Source: Ophiostoma sp. CBS 140.51 (taxonomy: Eukaryota; Ascomycota; Sordariomycetes; Ophiostomatales; Ophiostomataceae). From it: a DNA stretch of 64,000 bases. The notes under the pieces were generated by a model. The model did no database searches, was not told where the DNA came from, and was given only the letters and a program-made list of their open reading frames with translations. The stretch is taken from the NCBI GenBank assembly GCA_029298735.1, contig JANSLP010000015.1:62001-126000 (forward strand), read 5' to 3'. Within the stretch, counting starts at the first letter, position 1; each line of letters opens with the position of its first letter. Positions 1 through 11,034 of the stretch are shown piece by piece. Both the position numbers and the translations under genes were made by a program.

Positions 1-704
1 GCGGTCGGCAGGTCGGGCGGCGAGGCCAGGTCGCGCAGGGCGAACATGGCGCGGTACCGACGGAACAGCGGCAGGGTGGTATCCATCAGGTCCTTCTCCA
101 GGACATCAACAGTCTGTGCGGCCTCGTTGTCGATGGCGTTCTGGGCCATCGGCGGCGCAGGATCGACGGACGCGAAGTCGCTTGGGCGCAGGGTCTCCTG
201 GGCACGCTGGGTCGAGTTGGCCCACTCGATGCGGTCGATGGCAATCTCGCAGGTCTCGCGCACGACAACCTCCTCGCCGTCGCGGTCGCGGTAGTGGCGG
301 AGCAGCTCAAGGTCGGCAGCATCACCCAGAGCACCAAGGGCCTCGGCAGCCTCGTGGCGGCACATGGCGTCCTCGTCCACATCGGCAAGGACATCGCGCA
401 GGGGAGGCGCAGCGGCAGAAATGTTGCCAGTCTGACCGAGACAGTAGGCGAGCTCGTGCTTAAGAAGGGCCGAAGGGGAAGCAAAACCAGCGGCAATGGC
501 GTCGATGGCAGCCTTGGCAGCTGGCAGATCGATGCCGTTGTCGCCGGTACCTTCGGTGGCCTGCTTGGCCAGGTGCTTCAGCGAGAAGAGGGCGCGGAAG
601 CGGATGGGCAGGGGAGTGGTCTCGTCGCAAAGAGACTTGCGCAGGGAAAGGACAGTCGCGTCGGCCGTGGCCGGGGCCTCGGGCTGTTCAGATGGGGCCG
701 TCAT
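1..704 (-). CDS. LIA1: Deoxyhypusine hydroxylase (partial, 3' end beyond window)
   Basis: HEAT-repeat di-iron monooxygenase that completes hypusine synthesis on eIF5A, in the cytosol. The reading frame is open from the ATG at 704 to the window edge (234 codons, no intron). It shows the family's paired His-Glu metal ligands: HELAYCLGQ (H83/E84) and CRHEAAEALGALGD (H117/E118), followed by VRETCEIAIDRIEW. A second half-repeat begins near the edge (FRRYRAMFALRDLASP), matching the duplicated architecture of the family; its two HE pairs would lie outside the window. The ATG is the first in frame, and the N-terminus (MTAPSEQPEAPATADATVLSL) precedes the first helical repeat as expected. A cluster of GATA sites lies about 245 bp upstream. 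Identification is from the HE motifs and is confident. Confidence 0.93.
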   Translation of the reverse strand, partial: MTAPSEQPEAPATADATVLSLRKSLCDETTPLPIRFRALFSLKHLAKQATEGTGDNGIDLPAAKAAIDAIAAGFASPSALLKHELAYCLGQTGNISAAAPPLRDVLADVDEDAMCRHEAAEALGALGDAADLELLRHYRDRDGEEVVVRETCEIAIDRIEWANSTQRAQETLRPSDFASVDPAPPMAQNAIDNEAAQTVDVLEKDLMDTTLPLFRRYRAMFALRDLASPPDLPT

Positions 705-1800
705 GATGAGTTTTAACGAAATAGACAGATCGTGGGTGGTTGTGATGAAAAATCCGAGAAAATGCAAATTTTGTGGTGGAAGTTCGTGTTGGTATTTTTT
801 TCTTCTTTTCGTATAAGGTGTTTAACACGACTCGAACAGGCAATAGACAGGCGCTATAAATTCTGACAACGTCAGAATATTACAGTAAAATTCGCCGGAC
901 CGGAGGGGCAAACACTGTTTTTTTAGGTGGGGTGTGTTGCGATTAGATAAGATAAGTCCTTATCGGCATCGTGGTTTGGCTATCACGAGCAAAATTCCGG
1001 TCGAGAATCAACACCGGCGACCAAACGGATGCGATCTTCCCCGCAAACCCGATTCTTGAAAATGAAACGCCTGGATGGCGTTACCAGATGTTTAAAAACA
1101 TCGTCCTTGTAATAATATTTGCACCCAGAAGTGTCTTGGGCAAAACAGGAGGTCGTCGGCTTTGGATCTCGAATTGGCACATCAGTGCTGCTTTGTCGGT
1201 TTTTCAGTAAGAAACTTGTCAGACTCTTTATTCGGATGTCGGAAGCGGCAGAGAAATTTTTCAGAGACAAGACGAGAGACAGAAGAACGTCTCGTATGGC
1301 CGTGTGAGAGGTGTCGGTAATGTCGTGCCACGCGTGTCGGATAGTGATCGGCATGCATCCCTTAAGATTGGCAGATGGCATAAGACGTGCGTGAAACAAA
1401 AGAACAACAGTAACAGACGTCACAAAACAGTCCATTAATGAGAAACTGAAAGAAAACAAACCTATTTCAACCCAGTAACTGTACACTCGTAGAATGCCCA
1501 ATGTAGCTCCTTATGCAAACCATTATCCAGAGGCCCATGATGCTCGTGATCCAAAATATGGCAAGACGCAAATGCGAGAAATGCAAAAATGCAGCATGCA
1601 ATGCAGAAAAAAGACGAGCGATGACAGAACAAAAAGAGAGAGAAAAAGACAACGCAGAAGGCCCCCAAACATAAGACCAGAAGAAAGAAAAAGAAAACTG
1701 GAAACTGGAGGGTAGTCAAAATAATACACACAGCAGGCCATTGGGCTCGAACTGCAACTGACAAAAGGAGGAAAAGAAACGCAAAGCTAAGTTGAAAAAA
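705..1800. other. Spacer: DOHH promoter side and Rab 3' side
   Basis: No convincing gene. Open frames here have no recognisable domains, and the longest on the minus strand (983-1501) has biased, promoter-like composition. The part near 705-970 is the promoter of the minus-strand DOHH gene; 1460-1800 is likely 3' flank of the Rab gene. Confidence 0.6.
946..964. promoter_or_regulatory. Triple GATA-site cluster upstream of DOHH
   Basis: Two overlapping GATAAG sites (946-951 and 951-956) are followed after 2 bp by an inverted one (CTTATC, 959-964). HGATAR is the known site of fungal GATA factors such as AreA/NIT2 and the iron regulator SreA. It lies about 240 bp upstream of the DOHH start. Function is inferred from the motif only. 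Confidence 0.4.
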
Positions 1801-2939
1801 TCAACAACATTTGCGGCGTTGGACGTTGTCGTTCCGTGGTGGGTCACCAGGGGCGCCCGTACCGTTCGGGTCGACAGAAACCTCTGGTGAGAAGCCTGGA
1901 GCAAACAACCAACTGCGGCGGTCGCGTCCCACTCGGAAGCTGCCGCGTGGGTTGTTGCCGTCAAAGTAGCCGCCACCGTAGCCGTAGCCATGACTGCTCT
2001 CCCCGCCGCTAGCAGAACCGTAGCTACCGTCACCTGCCATGGGCGGCGGGCCGCCCGGTGTCGAAGTTGCAGCCAACAGGGCTTGCTGCATCTTGCGGTT
2101 CTGCTCGACAAGTTTGCGAGTCACCACGCGGAAGACCTCCTCGACGCCCTCACCATTCTCAGCCGAAATCTCGTGGCACGCATCCCAGCCGGCTTCCTGG
2201 CCCCAAAAGCCCGAGCTCCGCTTCGAACTAGGACTCCTCGGCTGCTCGGGTGGGGAGAAAGGTGTTGGATGTGGTACTGTTGGGTTCGATGCACCTCCAG
2301 GGCCCGGTGTGCCGCCGCCAAAACCCGCGGCTCCTGGCACCAACCCTGGAAAGCCTCCTGTGTTGCCCGTCAGCATACCACTGACGAGTCCACCAGCGGT
2401 TGGTGGTGGTGTACTGCTCAACCCTGGAGCGAGGTTCTCTGCAACGTATGCGATACAGCGTTCAAAGGGAACCTCGCGTTTTGACGGATCGCGGGCGACG
2501 ATGTCAGCCTTGGTGCCAACAACATGGAGGACAATATCGGAGGGTAGGTTGCGGCGCAGCTCGGTCAGCCAGATGCCCATTTCGGCAAAAGAGTTGGCGT
2601 CGGTGATGCTATAGCAGAGGATGCAGGCATTGGCACCGCGGTAGTAGAGACGAGAGATGGAGCGAAAGCGTTCTTGGCCGGCTGGGTAAAAATACATGTT
2701 AGTTTTCCTCGGATGGAAAACCGCGTCAGCACGGCTGAACACCTACCTGTGTCCCATATTTGTAGACGGACAACCGTGTCCGAGTCCGAGTCAACGACGC
2801 GTTTTGTGAGAAAGCTGGCGCCGACAGTTGACGTGACCTGTGACGGATCAAATTGGCCCTTGCAAAAACGCGTTACAAGCGACGTCTTGCCGACGCCCTG
2901 GGAACCCACGACAACGATCTTGGCCTCGAGCGAGGACAT
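1801..2939 (-). CDS. Rab-family small GTPase with long C-terminal insert
   Basis: Membrane-traffic GTPase of 357 aa, about 150 residues longer than a typical Rab. Exon 1 is 2747-2939 and exon 2 is 1801-2681; the 65-nt intron (2682-2746) has GTAGGT, CTAAC and CAG, and splicing rebuilds the switch II motif WDTAGQERF exactly. P-loop GSQGVGKTS is at residues 12-20, the TVGASF effector region is Rab5/Rab22-like, G4 is TKAD rather than NKxD, and G5 is EISAENG. A Gly/Pro-rich insert of about 60 residues separates the G4 and G5 regions, and a second Gly/Ser-rich stretch follows. The protein ends RRKCC, a double-cysteine geranylgeranylation signal. The exact Rab subfamily is not certain; endosomal Rab5-like is a guess from the effector loop. 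The start is the ATG just before SSLEAKIVVVG. Confidence 0.88.
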
Positions 2940-4242
2940 TGTCGACGACGACGTGGGGGAGAGTAGGCGCTGTCGTGGGAGTCGAGGCGAAGAACGAGGC
3001 CGCGGGAGAGAAGAAGATGAAGTCAAAGCGGGGGTTGGCCAGAAAGGGGGAAGATCAAGATACGACGTAAATACAGAGATGTATTTAGCAAGGCAAGGGG
3101 AGGGAGGGAGCGACCGGGGTCATGCGTGCGGAGGGGGAAAGAGCGTGGCAGGCGGTGGAGACGGCGCGGGTAAGGTATGGAGGCGTGCAATGGAGGAGAA
3201 GCTACGTCTTATGCCAAAGTTCAAGGGCAAGGTTCAAGGTAGGAAGGAAGGGGCCGGCACGGGGTAGAAAAGGACCCCACAGCCTAAGAAGAAGAGAAGG
3301 AGCGTGACACAAAGTTCGAAGAGGGAGGGTGGTCGAGTGCGGTTCTGACGAGAAGTGCAACTTCTACTTTGGGACGAGGCTGCACGAGTGGGTTAGTATC
3401 TCGATTTTGTTTAAGCGGGCCTTGTTTCGTAGGTGTTTTGGCGCTTTCGAGTCGGGCCTTGATCTCTTATCTGGAAGCCCAGGGTCTCCAACCGCAGACC
3501 GACATTCCTGGCATTGCGTGATATTGACGATGCAGACTAGGGAACACGTCGAGAATTAAATCAAAGGAGAAGGACAAAGACGTCAGCACCTTCCCACTGC
3601 GGAAAGAGATGAATATACGACAAAAGGGGCTGCAGCCAACGAGAATTCAGAGTTGGCACAAACAGAAGGAACATGGGACCAGTTCTGCGATAGCCAGCCA
3701 GAGGGGAAAGAGTGGCCGTCAGATTGCCGGAAGGAGCAAATACAGCGAAGGGATGCCGAGGCCAGAATCGGCCTATGGGAGGAAGGAGAAAGAGCAGGCG
3801 GTGGAGAAATGCGACACAAGACCCAAGTGGTACTGGATTTACAGGCGGTGCTAGGCTGTGCAGCCTCCTCGATTTGCCGTGGTTACAGCGGTTCATCCAA
3901 AAATACAGCGGGCAGGACCCTATCATTGGCTTGCCGATCTGCCCGTCATCCCAAGCCAAATATGCAGTCTCAATGCAGTCACACAGCGGACGCTTTTAGC
4001 GCAGTCCCTCACTAGCGCCTTCCCAAGCTCACCAACCGCTACACCCGCGATACATCGCAGGAAGGAGCTGCAGCTTTGGTGATCATATGAGCGCATCTCT
4101 CTCGCATTCGCACCAATTCAATTCGCATCACCGCCCTCCGACGTCACCCAACAGCCGACGACAGCCGCCACTGCATACATACACAACTGTCTCTCTCCAT
4201 TTTATCTAGCATCCCACGGGTTGCCGCTCGGATACCGACATC
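2940..4242. other. Divergent promoter region, Rab / SEH1
   Basis: 1.3 kb between two start codons on opposite strands. No domain-bearing frame seen. The last 160 bases before SEH1 are C/T-rich with TCTCTCTCC stretches, typical of a fungal core promoter and 5' leader. Confidence 0.6.
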
Positions 4243-5682
4243 ATGCCCGCGCCGCAGGGCGAGCCGCCGGCGCTCGACGACCAGGCGCGGTTCGAGATTA
4301 TCATGAAGCACGGCCACCAGGACCTAGTACAGGCCGTCGCATTCAATGCTTACGGTGACCGCTGCGCGACGGGGTCGGTGGATGGCAAGATCCGTGTGTT
4401 TAACCGCCACCGCGACGGCATGTGGCGGCTATGCGACAACTGGGGAGCCCACGGCGGCGAGATTCTTGAGGTGAGTGATGAGGAAAGGAGCGAGCTCAAG
4501 AGATGAGGTTTTCTCTGCTAACAACTGCCAATCTAGCTCCAATGGCTGCCGCCGACCATTTATCCAAACCTGCTGGCGTCCATTGGTATTGAGGGCCGCT
4601 TCAAGCTGTGGACCGAGGATCCAGCTGCAGCACCGGGCCGTCGTTTCAGTCAGCGCGCAAAAGGTAACGCCAAAGCCGCTTTTGAGACGCGATCGCCTCG
4701 GTCGCCGTACCGCTCGTTTTCCATGAAGCACAACGACGAGACACGACATACCTACTTGGCCCTACTGGCGGCCGATGGCACACTCACCGTCCTGGAGAAC
4801 GAGGTGCCCGAGAACCTGTCCGACTACGCTAACGTCGACGAGCTGCGCGTCTGCCCAAAACCAGCCCGCGGTGAGGAGGCAAGCTTCCGCGTCCGCTTCG
4901 ATCCCAACCCGGAGCCGTGCTTTACAGCGCTGCGTGCGGGTGTGCGTGCTGACTCGCTAAGTCTGGTCGTGGCCGCGATGGACTCTGTCAAGATCTACCG
5001 TACGCGGCCCATCACGACCACATCATATGGTTTGCAGGGCATGGGTCGCGCATTTTACCTGGCCGCCGAGGTCAAGGGCCACCGCGGGCTGGTACGGGAC
5101 ATTGCGTGGGCGCCGGGCAACTTTCGGGGGTACGACATTATTGCGACGGCGTGCCAAGACGGCTATGTACGTGTTGTGCGCCTCGATACGCCCTACTCGG
5201 CCAACGAGGATGGCAAGACGTGGGCTGCACACGATATTGTAGTCAAGAGCAGCGACGGGGCCGGTGGCGGTGCGAGCAGCAGTTCAAGGCGAAAGCGCCA
5301 TGGCAAGCCGGGATCATCGGGAGGCTTGATCACGGCGGCAGCAGCGGCATCGGGTTCTAATACACCTGCTGGCCCCAGCTCGTTATCGACACCTGCATCT
5401 GTAGCATCCTCACTCTCCTCGACGACACGCGATTTGGCCGCCGATATAGGCGCCTCTGACGACACAAGCGGCACACTGCACGATCCGCATGGGAACAATA
5501 GCGCCGTCAGCTCGGCAGCAACCTCCTTCTCGGGATTACCACCCATCCCAGACGCATCTTCAAACAACGGCGGCATATCAGCAGCCGACCGGCGCTGGAC
5601 AGGCGAGGCAGGACAGGTGCGACACACAGTACGAGAGCTGTCCAAGCTAGAGAACCACCAGTACTGCAAAAATATTGTTTGA
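4243..5682 (+). CDS. SEH1: Nucleoporin SEH1, WD40 protein, apparently shortened at C-terminus
   Basis: Beta-propeller subunit of the Nup84/Nup107 nuclear pore complex and of the SEA/GATOR2 complex at the vacuole. Exons 4243-4470 and 4537-5682 flank a 66-nt intron (GTGAGT, GCTAAC, TAG); 457 aa. WD-type segments visible: HGHQDLVQAVAFN...SVDGKIRVFNR, GAHGGEILELQWLPP...GRFKLWTEDP, a third ending DGTLTVLENE, a fourth ending MDSVKIYRTRP, and KGHRGLVRDIAWAPG...CQDGYVRVVRLD. A Ser/Gly-rich loop of about 100 residues (5245-5580) follows. The final segment begins VRELSKLENH and then stops after eight more residues (QYCKNIV), where the family normally has another full WD repeat (about 45 residues). The downstream DNA abruptly becomes AT/purine-rich. 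So the gene is either truncated, unusually short, or has an unseen 3' exon. Confidence 0.87.
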
Positions 5683-6435
5683 TAGAGAGACTAAGAAATA
5701 GACTAATTCGTATGCTATTTATTTATATTTATGGATTAAAAAATTGCCCAAAATGGAAATATTGGGTAAACAAAGAGAAGAGAAGAGAAAAAGGGGCAAC
5801 TAAAAAGCAAAAGATAAGAATCAAACGCCCCCTCCGCCCCCTCACTCCGACAAAAACGACAAAAGCTTGGCAGCCCAAGCGCGATGCACGGTCAAACAGA
5901 AAAAAAATTACACCAGTCGTCATATACCGATCGCGTCGCTTTGTCTCTCTAAAAAAACACAAGGATTTCCACTTTCTATGGTCATAACATTCAAGGCGCA
6001 CAAACAGGAGAACAGAAATGTCAAAGAAGAATAGTAAGAGATCAGATGAAAGAAAGAAAAAGAACGAAGTGAAAGGCCCTGCAAAGAAAACATGATTAAG
6101 AGGGAGGTTACATGATGTTGCTGATAAAAAGGAGAGGGTATGAAACTGTCGTGGGGTAAGAAAATGAAAGAAGGAAAAAAGGCACGACAGTGGAAAGATC
6201 TAAAACATAGAAATGAAAAGACATGACAATAAATGGTAGTATTGTAGAAGGTCAAAATGAAAGAGAAATTATCACAGATGATAATCAAATGAAATAGGAA
6301 GAAATGCTGAAGAGGAAGTAGACAAAAGAAAGATCCCGAGGGCAGGGAGGTTGGGTGTTATTTCATCACGGCAATGGTGGAGTGTGGTCGGCCGTGAAAG
6401 CAGGATGCCACTAGTTTATGGCCTCAGTACCTGGA
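5683..6435. other. AT/purine-rich spacer between SEH1 and Myb 3' ends
   Basis: Convergent region, markedly A/G-rich on the plus strand (5750-6330), with no conserved frame. The composition break at about 5685 coincides with the premature end of SEH1. Confidence 0.55.
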
Positions 6436-6681
6436 CTATAGCTGCTGGGAGAACATGCTGCCGGGTAGTCCAGGAGATTGTTGTGGATGTTGTTGCTGGT
6501 GAGGCAGCTGATGCGGGTGTTGTTGATGGTGCTGTTGTTGATGCTGGTGATGCTGCTGCTGCTGGTGATGGTGAAGGTGTTGTTGATGTTGTTGTACTTG
6601 CTGCTGCTGCTGCTGATGCTGGCCAGCGTAGATCGTGGTGTCCCCGGACTCAGGATTGGCTCCTGGCGGAGACATTGATTG
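6436..6681 (-). other. In-frame Gln/His-rich extension after the Myb stop codon
   Basis: Directly after the TAG at 6682-6684 the same frame stays open for 81 codons to the next TAG at 6436-6438. It begins QSMSPPGANPESGDTTIYAGQ and continues with long Gln/His runs like those of the Myb protein's N-terminal half, ending SPGLPGSMFSQQL. The stop is followed by CAA TCA, matching the CAR-YYA context known to promote readthrough. Whether it is translated is unproven; an unrecognised intron removing the stop is the main alternative. Confidence 0.5.
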
Positions 6682-7556
6682 CTATAAGGGCCCACCCATC
6701 ATCTGTGCTGCTCGCTCCCGGCAGGCCGCCGGTGTGAATCCCGTGCCGACCTTGTTGGCCACAATGCGCCACTTTTCGTTTTCGTAGTCCTGAAGGGCTG
6801 TCCGGAGTTTTTGGTCCTGTTGTTGTTAGTACACATGCGGTGTTAAATGTCAGGATGAAAGCCGCTTACCGTCTCGTCTGTCCATTGTGTTGTCTTCGCC
6901 TTCAACTTTGTGCAGTAGCGGACTTGCAGTGTGCCACTAGACCGCCCCGGGAAGAAGTCGGCTATCTGCTTCCACGTCAAGCTCTTGTTCTCCTTCAGGT
7001 CGATCAAAAGCTGATCGTCTTCCGGTGTGAACTTCAGCTTGGGACCTCTTGGTCTTGGGGCTGGAGGCGGCATGCCGGCCTGACCAACAACACTCGGTGC
7101 GCCGCCTGCACCACCGCCTCCACCCTCACCGTCGCGCCGCATCATCTTCGAAGGAGGTCCCGTGTCTGGTAGTCGGTGGTGATGGTGTGTTGGAGGCAGA
7201 GACTGCGGTGTTGCCTGTTGTGGTGTCCCTGTTGGTTGTCCGTACGCGCCCATCGAGTCCAAGTCGCTCTGCTCCAGATCCGGCATCCCGGACACGCTGA
7301 GGTCCAAGTCGTCAGGCCGTGACCGCTTGACACCTGCCGTGGTGCCAACAGAAGTTGCGAGCCCCGGGTAGAGTGGTGTGACGACTGCGTGCGGTGAGGC
7401 GATGGGTGCGCCGTAGTGCGCCTGGCCCGGATGGTGTCCAAGATGCCGGGCTGCCGCCGCCGCCGCATGATGGGCACCCATCTGACTCGGGTCCATCAGC
7501 ACCTGATGGGGGTGGTGGGTGGTTGCGTGGTGGTGCGACATCGTGTGCTGGTGAGA

Positions 7557-7589
<33 letters not shown>

Positions 7590-8124
7590 CTGCTGTTGCT
7601 GCTGATGGTGATGCGCCGTGTGATGCTGTTGATCGCTTGTATCGTGCAAGGAAGTACCAGTCCCGATGTGGTGCAGCGAGGGCCGGCTGTGATGTTGCTG
7701 CGGTTGCGGCTCGTAAGACTGTTGTGTTTGACTATGTTGCTGCTGCTCGCCAGGGTGCGAGTCCTGGGGAGAGTAATCGACATTGTAGTCTGGCCCTACT
7801 CTGTAGCTGCTCGCCAGCGTGTCTCCTATGCATGGGTTCCGCCAGAGCGAGCCGCTCTGGCTGGTCGCCGGACTCTGAAGGGAAAGAATTTGATAGACCG
7901 GGGCCCCGGAGGGCGGCTGCGTCAAAAGCGTGGAGAGGGATGGTGTTGGACTCCGGGCACGCGTTGTTGCCGTTGGTTTTGCTGCTGTTGTTACCGTTAA
8001 GGTTGCCGTGGTTGAGGATTAGGCTCGGAAGTCGGTGCGCGTGCACGGCCGTTGGATTCGTCTCGTCCTCCGAGCTACCGACCGTGAAGGAGTGACTGAA
8101 GTTGCTCTCGGGAAACGACCGCAT
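6682..8124 (-). CDS. Two-repeat Myb/SANT DNA-binding protein, Gln/His-rich
   Basis: Probable nuclear transcription regulator. The Myb repeats are LKFTPEDDQLLIDLKEN...WKQIADFFPGR...VRYCTKL and TDQKLRTALQDYEN...WRIVANKVGTGFTPAACRERAAQ; the second is split by a 53-nt intron (6817-6869; GTAAGC, CTAAC, CAG). The last exon is 6682-6816. Upstream is a low-complexity region with Gln and His runs (about 7555-7625) and repeated Gln-rich patches. The main exon is open upstream to about 8010 but has no ATG; its 5' end is unresolved. One consistent model starts at the ATG at 8124 (MRSFPESNFSHSF), uses a GTAGCT donor at about 8078 and an acceptor CAACAG near 7985 (intron of about 94 nt). The stop is TAG followed by CAATCA and an in-frame Q/H-rich tail. 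Domain identity is strong; the 5' structure is weak. Confidence 0.75.
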
Positions 8125-10442
8125 GCGTCTTGTTTGATCTTATCGGGGAAAGTGGTACGTCTTGATTATTTTTGGTCGATTCTGAAGGCTGAAGATGTAT
8201 TGGTGGACAGGCTGGATTCTGGAACGGATGAAAAGAAAAGCGAGCGTGGCGAGAGCGAGTGCGGTTGACAAATAAAAGTGCGGTGTATGTACTTCGTGTA
8301 ATGGGACGAACAGTAAAAGAGTGTGACAGCGAGAGTAACGAAGTAAGAGAAGAGAAGGAAGAAAGAGAGAGAAAACTCTTGCCAGAGGGAGGCGTGTGGT
8401 GCGGCGGGCCGAGTATTTCAATAACACGCACTCATACCCTTACAAGGCTAAGAACGGAAGAAGCGAGACGGACGAAGGAGGGAAGAAAGGGAGTTGCTGT
8501 GCTTCCATGCGACTGGTGCCGGGGTCGATCGTAGGGTTTGGCTCGTTGGGCTGATCGTGCGCGTATGCGCGTACTGCGTTCATGGACAGAATCCCGTCGA
8601 CGGTAGAGGTGAGATGTAGCTGAGGATGATCTGGGCAGGGCGGGAGCGCATTATCGTCTGATCTTCGTAGCCAAGGCAAAGGATAAAAAGCAAAGAAAGG
8701 ACGTATTCAGGGGCCGAGTACGGATGGAAAGAACGTGAGCAGCTTGTCACCGCCGTGGTACATGCGAGTGTGTGTCGGGACTATCTTATACTTATAAGAG
8801 CCCATATAAGAGCGCACGGTGGGCGGCGGATGGTGGGAGGTAGCTCAGTAGTGTAGGATGGGCAAAGAAGACAGGATGGAAGAGCCAACTTTAAAAAAAG
8901 AGGATTCATGGGGGCAGCACCCAAGAATCTGACCCCCCTCCCCTGGTCTGCCGCTGCTGGGATGTAAACCAAGCACTACAAGAGTCCGCAACACGCAGGA
9001 CGGCGAACACGTCGAGGATGCTTGGAGAGGTGGAGGGGAAGGGGGGTTGGCATTTACCTTGCCCAGCGTCCGATGAGGTAGCATAATTTGGTGATCTTAT
9101 GCCATGGCTTGCATGCCGGATATAGAAACAGTCTGGCCCCGGCCCCAGAAGACAACAATACAAGGGTGGAGAAGAGGTGCCAGGGTGTGGTTTTGGAGGG
9201 GGGCCTAGTTTAACAAAAAAAAAAATCACAGGCGTGAGAAACGGACAGCATGGAAAAATTAGGAAAGCACGAGCTAGTCAACAGATACGCAATAATCAGC
9301 TAACAAAAGTCAAAAAGGTCAAAGCTCAAGGCTGATGGAAAAAGAAAACTGAGGGAAAAAAGCAGAGAAAGGGAAAAAAAAGAAGCAAGAAGAAGCATCG
9401 TGGAGGGCTGGGGAGGATGGGGCTAGCAGGTTCTGGGCAGTCCACTGAGGCAGAAGCATCGAGAACGCATAGAGAATGCAAAACACACACAGTCGGATTG
9501 GCCATCACAATATGAAACACTTTCGACCCTGCAGTTGGGACGAGGACGAGTGACGAGTAATGAGGGAGAGCCCGCAAGCGAAGAACGGGTAGAAAGGCGA
9601 GTGGTGCTGCGGAAAGCCTCCCACTCACCCCCCATATGGGACATTCCGTACGGTTCGCTGCCGGACAGAAAGGAGCCGACTGGAGAGAATAGACTGGTGG
9701 CACCAGCGGCAACAGTGGCGAGAGGGCACGAGATCCAGCCTTCAGTATACTGGGATACATCGCAGGCGGAAGACGGGGCACCACGCGGGACAGAACTATC
9801 AGAGAGAGAGAAACGTCAGGGCATTCTTTTCCACCTCTTATTTTTGTCACTCTCCCCGTCTTTCTCTCTGCCTTTTTGCCCCTCCTGCTGGCATCATAAA
9901 ATAGGGCCCGAAAAGTTTTATGCGTAATCCATGGCTTATGGCTTTCTCGAACCTGGCATGGCCCTATTCGAGCGAATATCCCGGATGGTGTCTCTGCCTT
10001 AACAGGCGACAGACTGGGGGAAGAGACAGGAGACAGGAGACAGCGGAAGGATGGGTGTCAAGGACGGGGGGAAAGACAGGACAAGGACAAGACGAAAAGC
10101 CTGAAAGTAAAAAAACAAGGAAGGCTGGTAGGGAAGGGCACAGGCTTCGGCGCGTTGCGACTGGTTTTTAGAACCAGCAAAAAGTGCCGCTGTTTGTTTC
10201 TGTCCGCGTCCTCTTCTAGGCATGTCGTCTTAATAGACGTCTGTTATGATGCAACCCAAGGTGGCAGTGGTGGGCCTGGCGCTGTTGGCGTGGTCTCCGT
10301 GTGAAGAGGAAAAAACCAAACGATAGGCGAGCAGTGCTTCATACGTCTTGCAGCGGTGAGCGAGAGCCTCCGGTAGTTTGTGCTGGTGTGGTTGTGGTTG
10401 TGGTCGTGGCATGCAAGTTTGTTGTGTGGTACAAAATACATG

Positions 10443-10466
10443 GTGAGATGCATAGTGAGATGCATA
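10443..10466. repeat. 12-bp tandem duplication
   Basis: GTGAGATGCATA occurs twice head to tail without mismatch (10443-10454, 10455-10466); each copy contains the palindrome ATGCAT. The plus strand encodes a Cys-rich frame here (10440-10751, MVRCIVRCIVCTSK...), which I regard as a by-product of the repeat. Confidence 0.8.
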
Positions 10467-10510
10467 GTATGTACAAGCAAGATACAATGTACATGCAAGT
10501 ATTCCGTGCG

Positions 10511-10544
10511 ATGCTCCACGCTGTACAGAGTATGCTCCACGCTG
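10511..10544. repeat. 13-bp direct repeat, 21-bp period
   Basis: ATGCTCCACGCTG at 10511-10523 and again at 10532-10544. Confidence 0.8.
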
Positions 10545-11034
10545 CACTGCACACAGCACATTTTATGTGTACATGTGCTCCGAAGGAAGACAGCGCGTTC
10601 TGGCTCTGCATCGTGCGTCCGAGGCCGATTCCTTCAACGATTTAACAGCTGCGCTACTTGCACTAAACAGGCCAGGGGCCCGGAGCGCGTGCGTCATGCC
10701 ATGGGCAAAGCGGACTGTGCAAAGCGGACGTTGGAAAATCGTATGAAATGAGCTGACAAGGCCAAGTCGGGCAGTAACTCGATCTGGACGGCCACATCAG
10801 GTCAAGAGCCATTCAAAAGCCAGCCAAACAGTGCGGGCGTCGTATTCTGCATGGGGTCAGACGTCGACGTGGAGGGAGTTGACCAAGCTGTCGGGAGCTG
10901 GCTGGGGAGTTTATTCGACAGATTCGATAGCCTCCAACGGGATGCATACAAAAGAAAGACTGGTAGGGGAGGTCCGGAGTGCTGCGGTGAGAGGTGTGCG
11001 CGTCGTGTGATGCGAGGAAGCAGCTTTGATGAAG

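Noticed and set aside
8835..8900. Possible tRNA: TAGCTCAGTAGTGTAGG resembles an A box
   Set aside because: No matching B box (GGTTCRANYCC) or acceptor stem at the right distance.
10440..10751. Cys-rich 104-codon frame (MVRCIVRCIVCTSK...)
   Set aside because: Cysteines derive from the ATGC/TGCT tandem repeats; lacks a signal peptide and a regular Cys framework.
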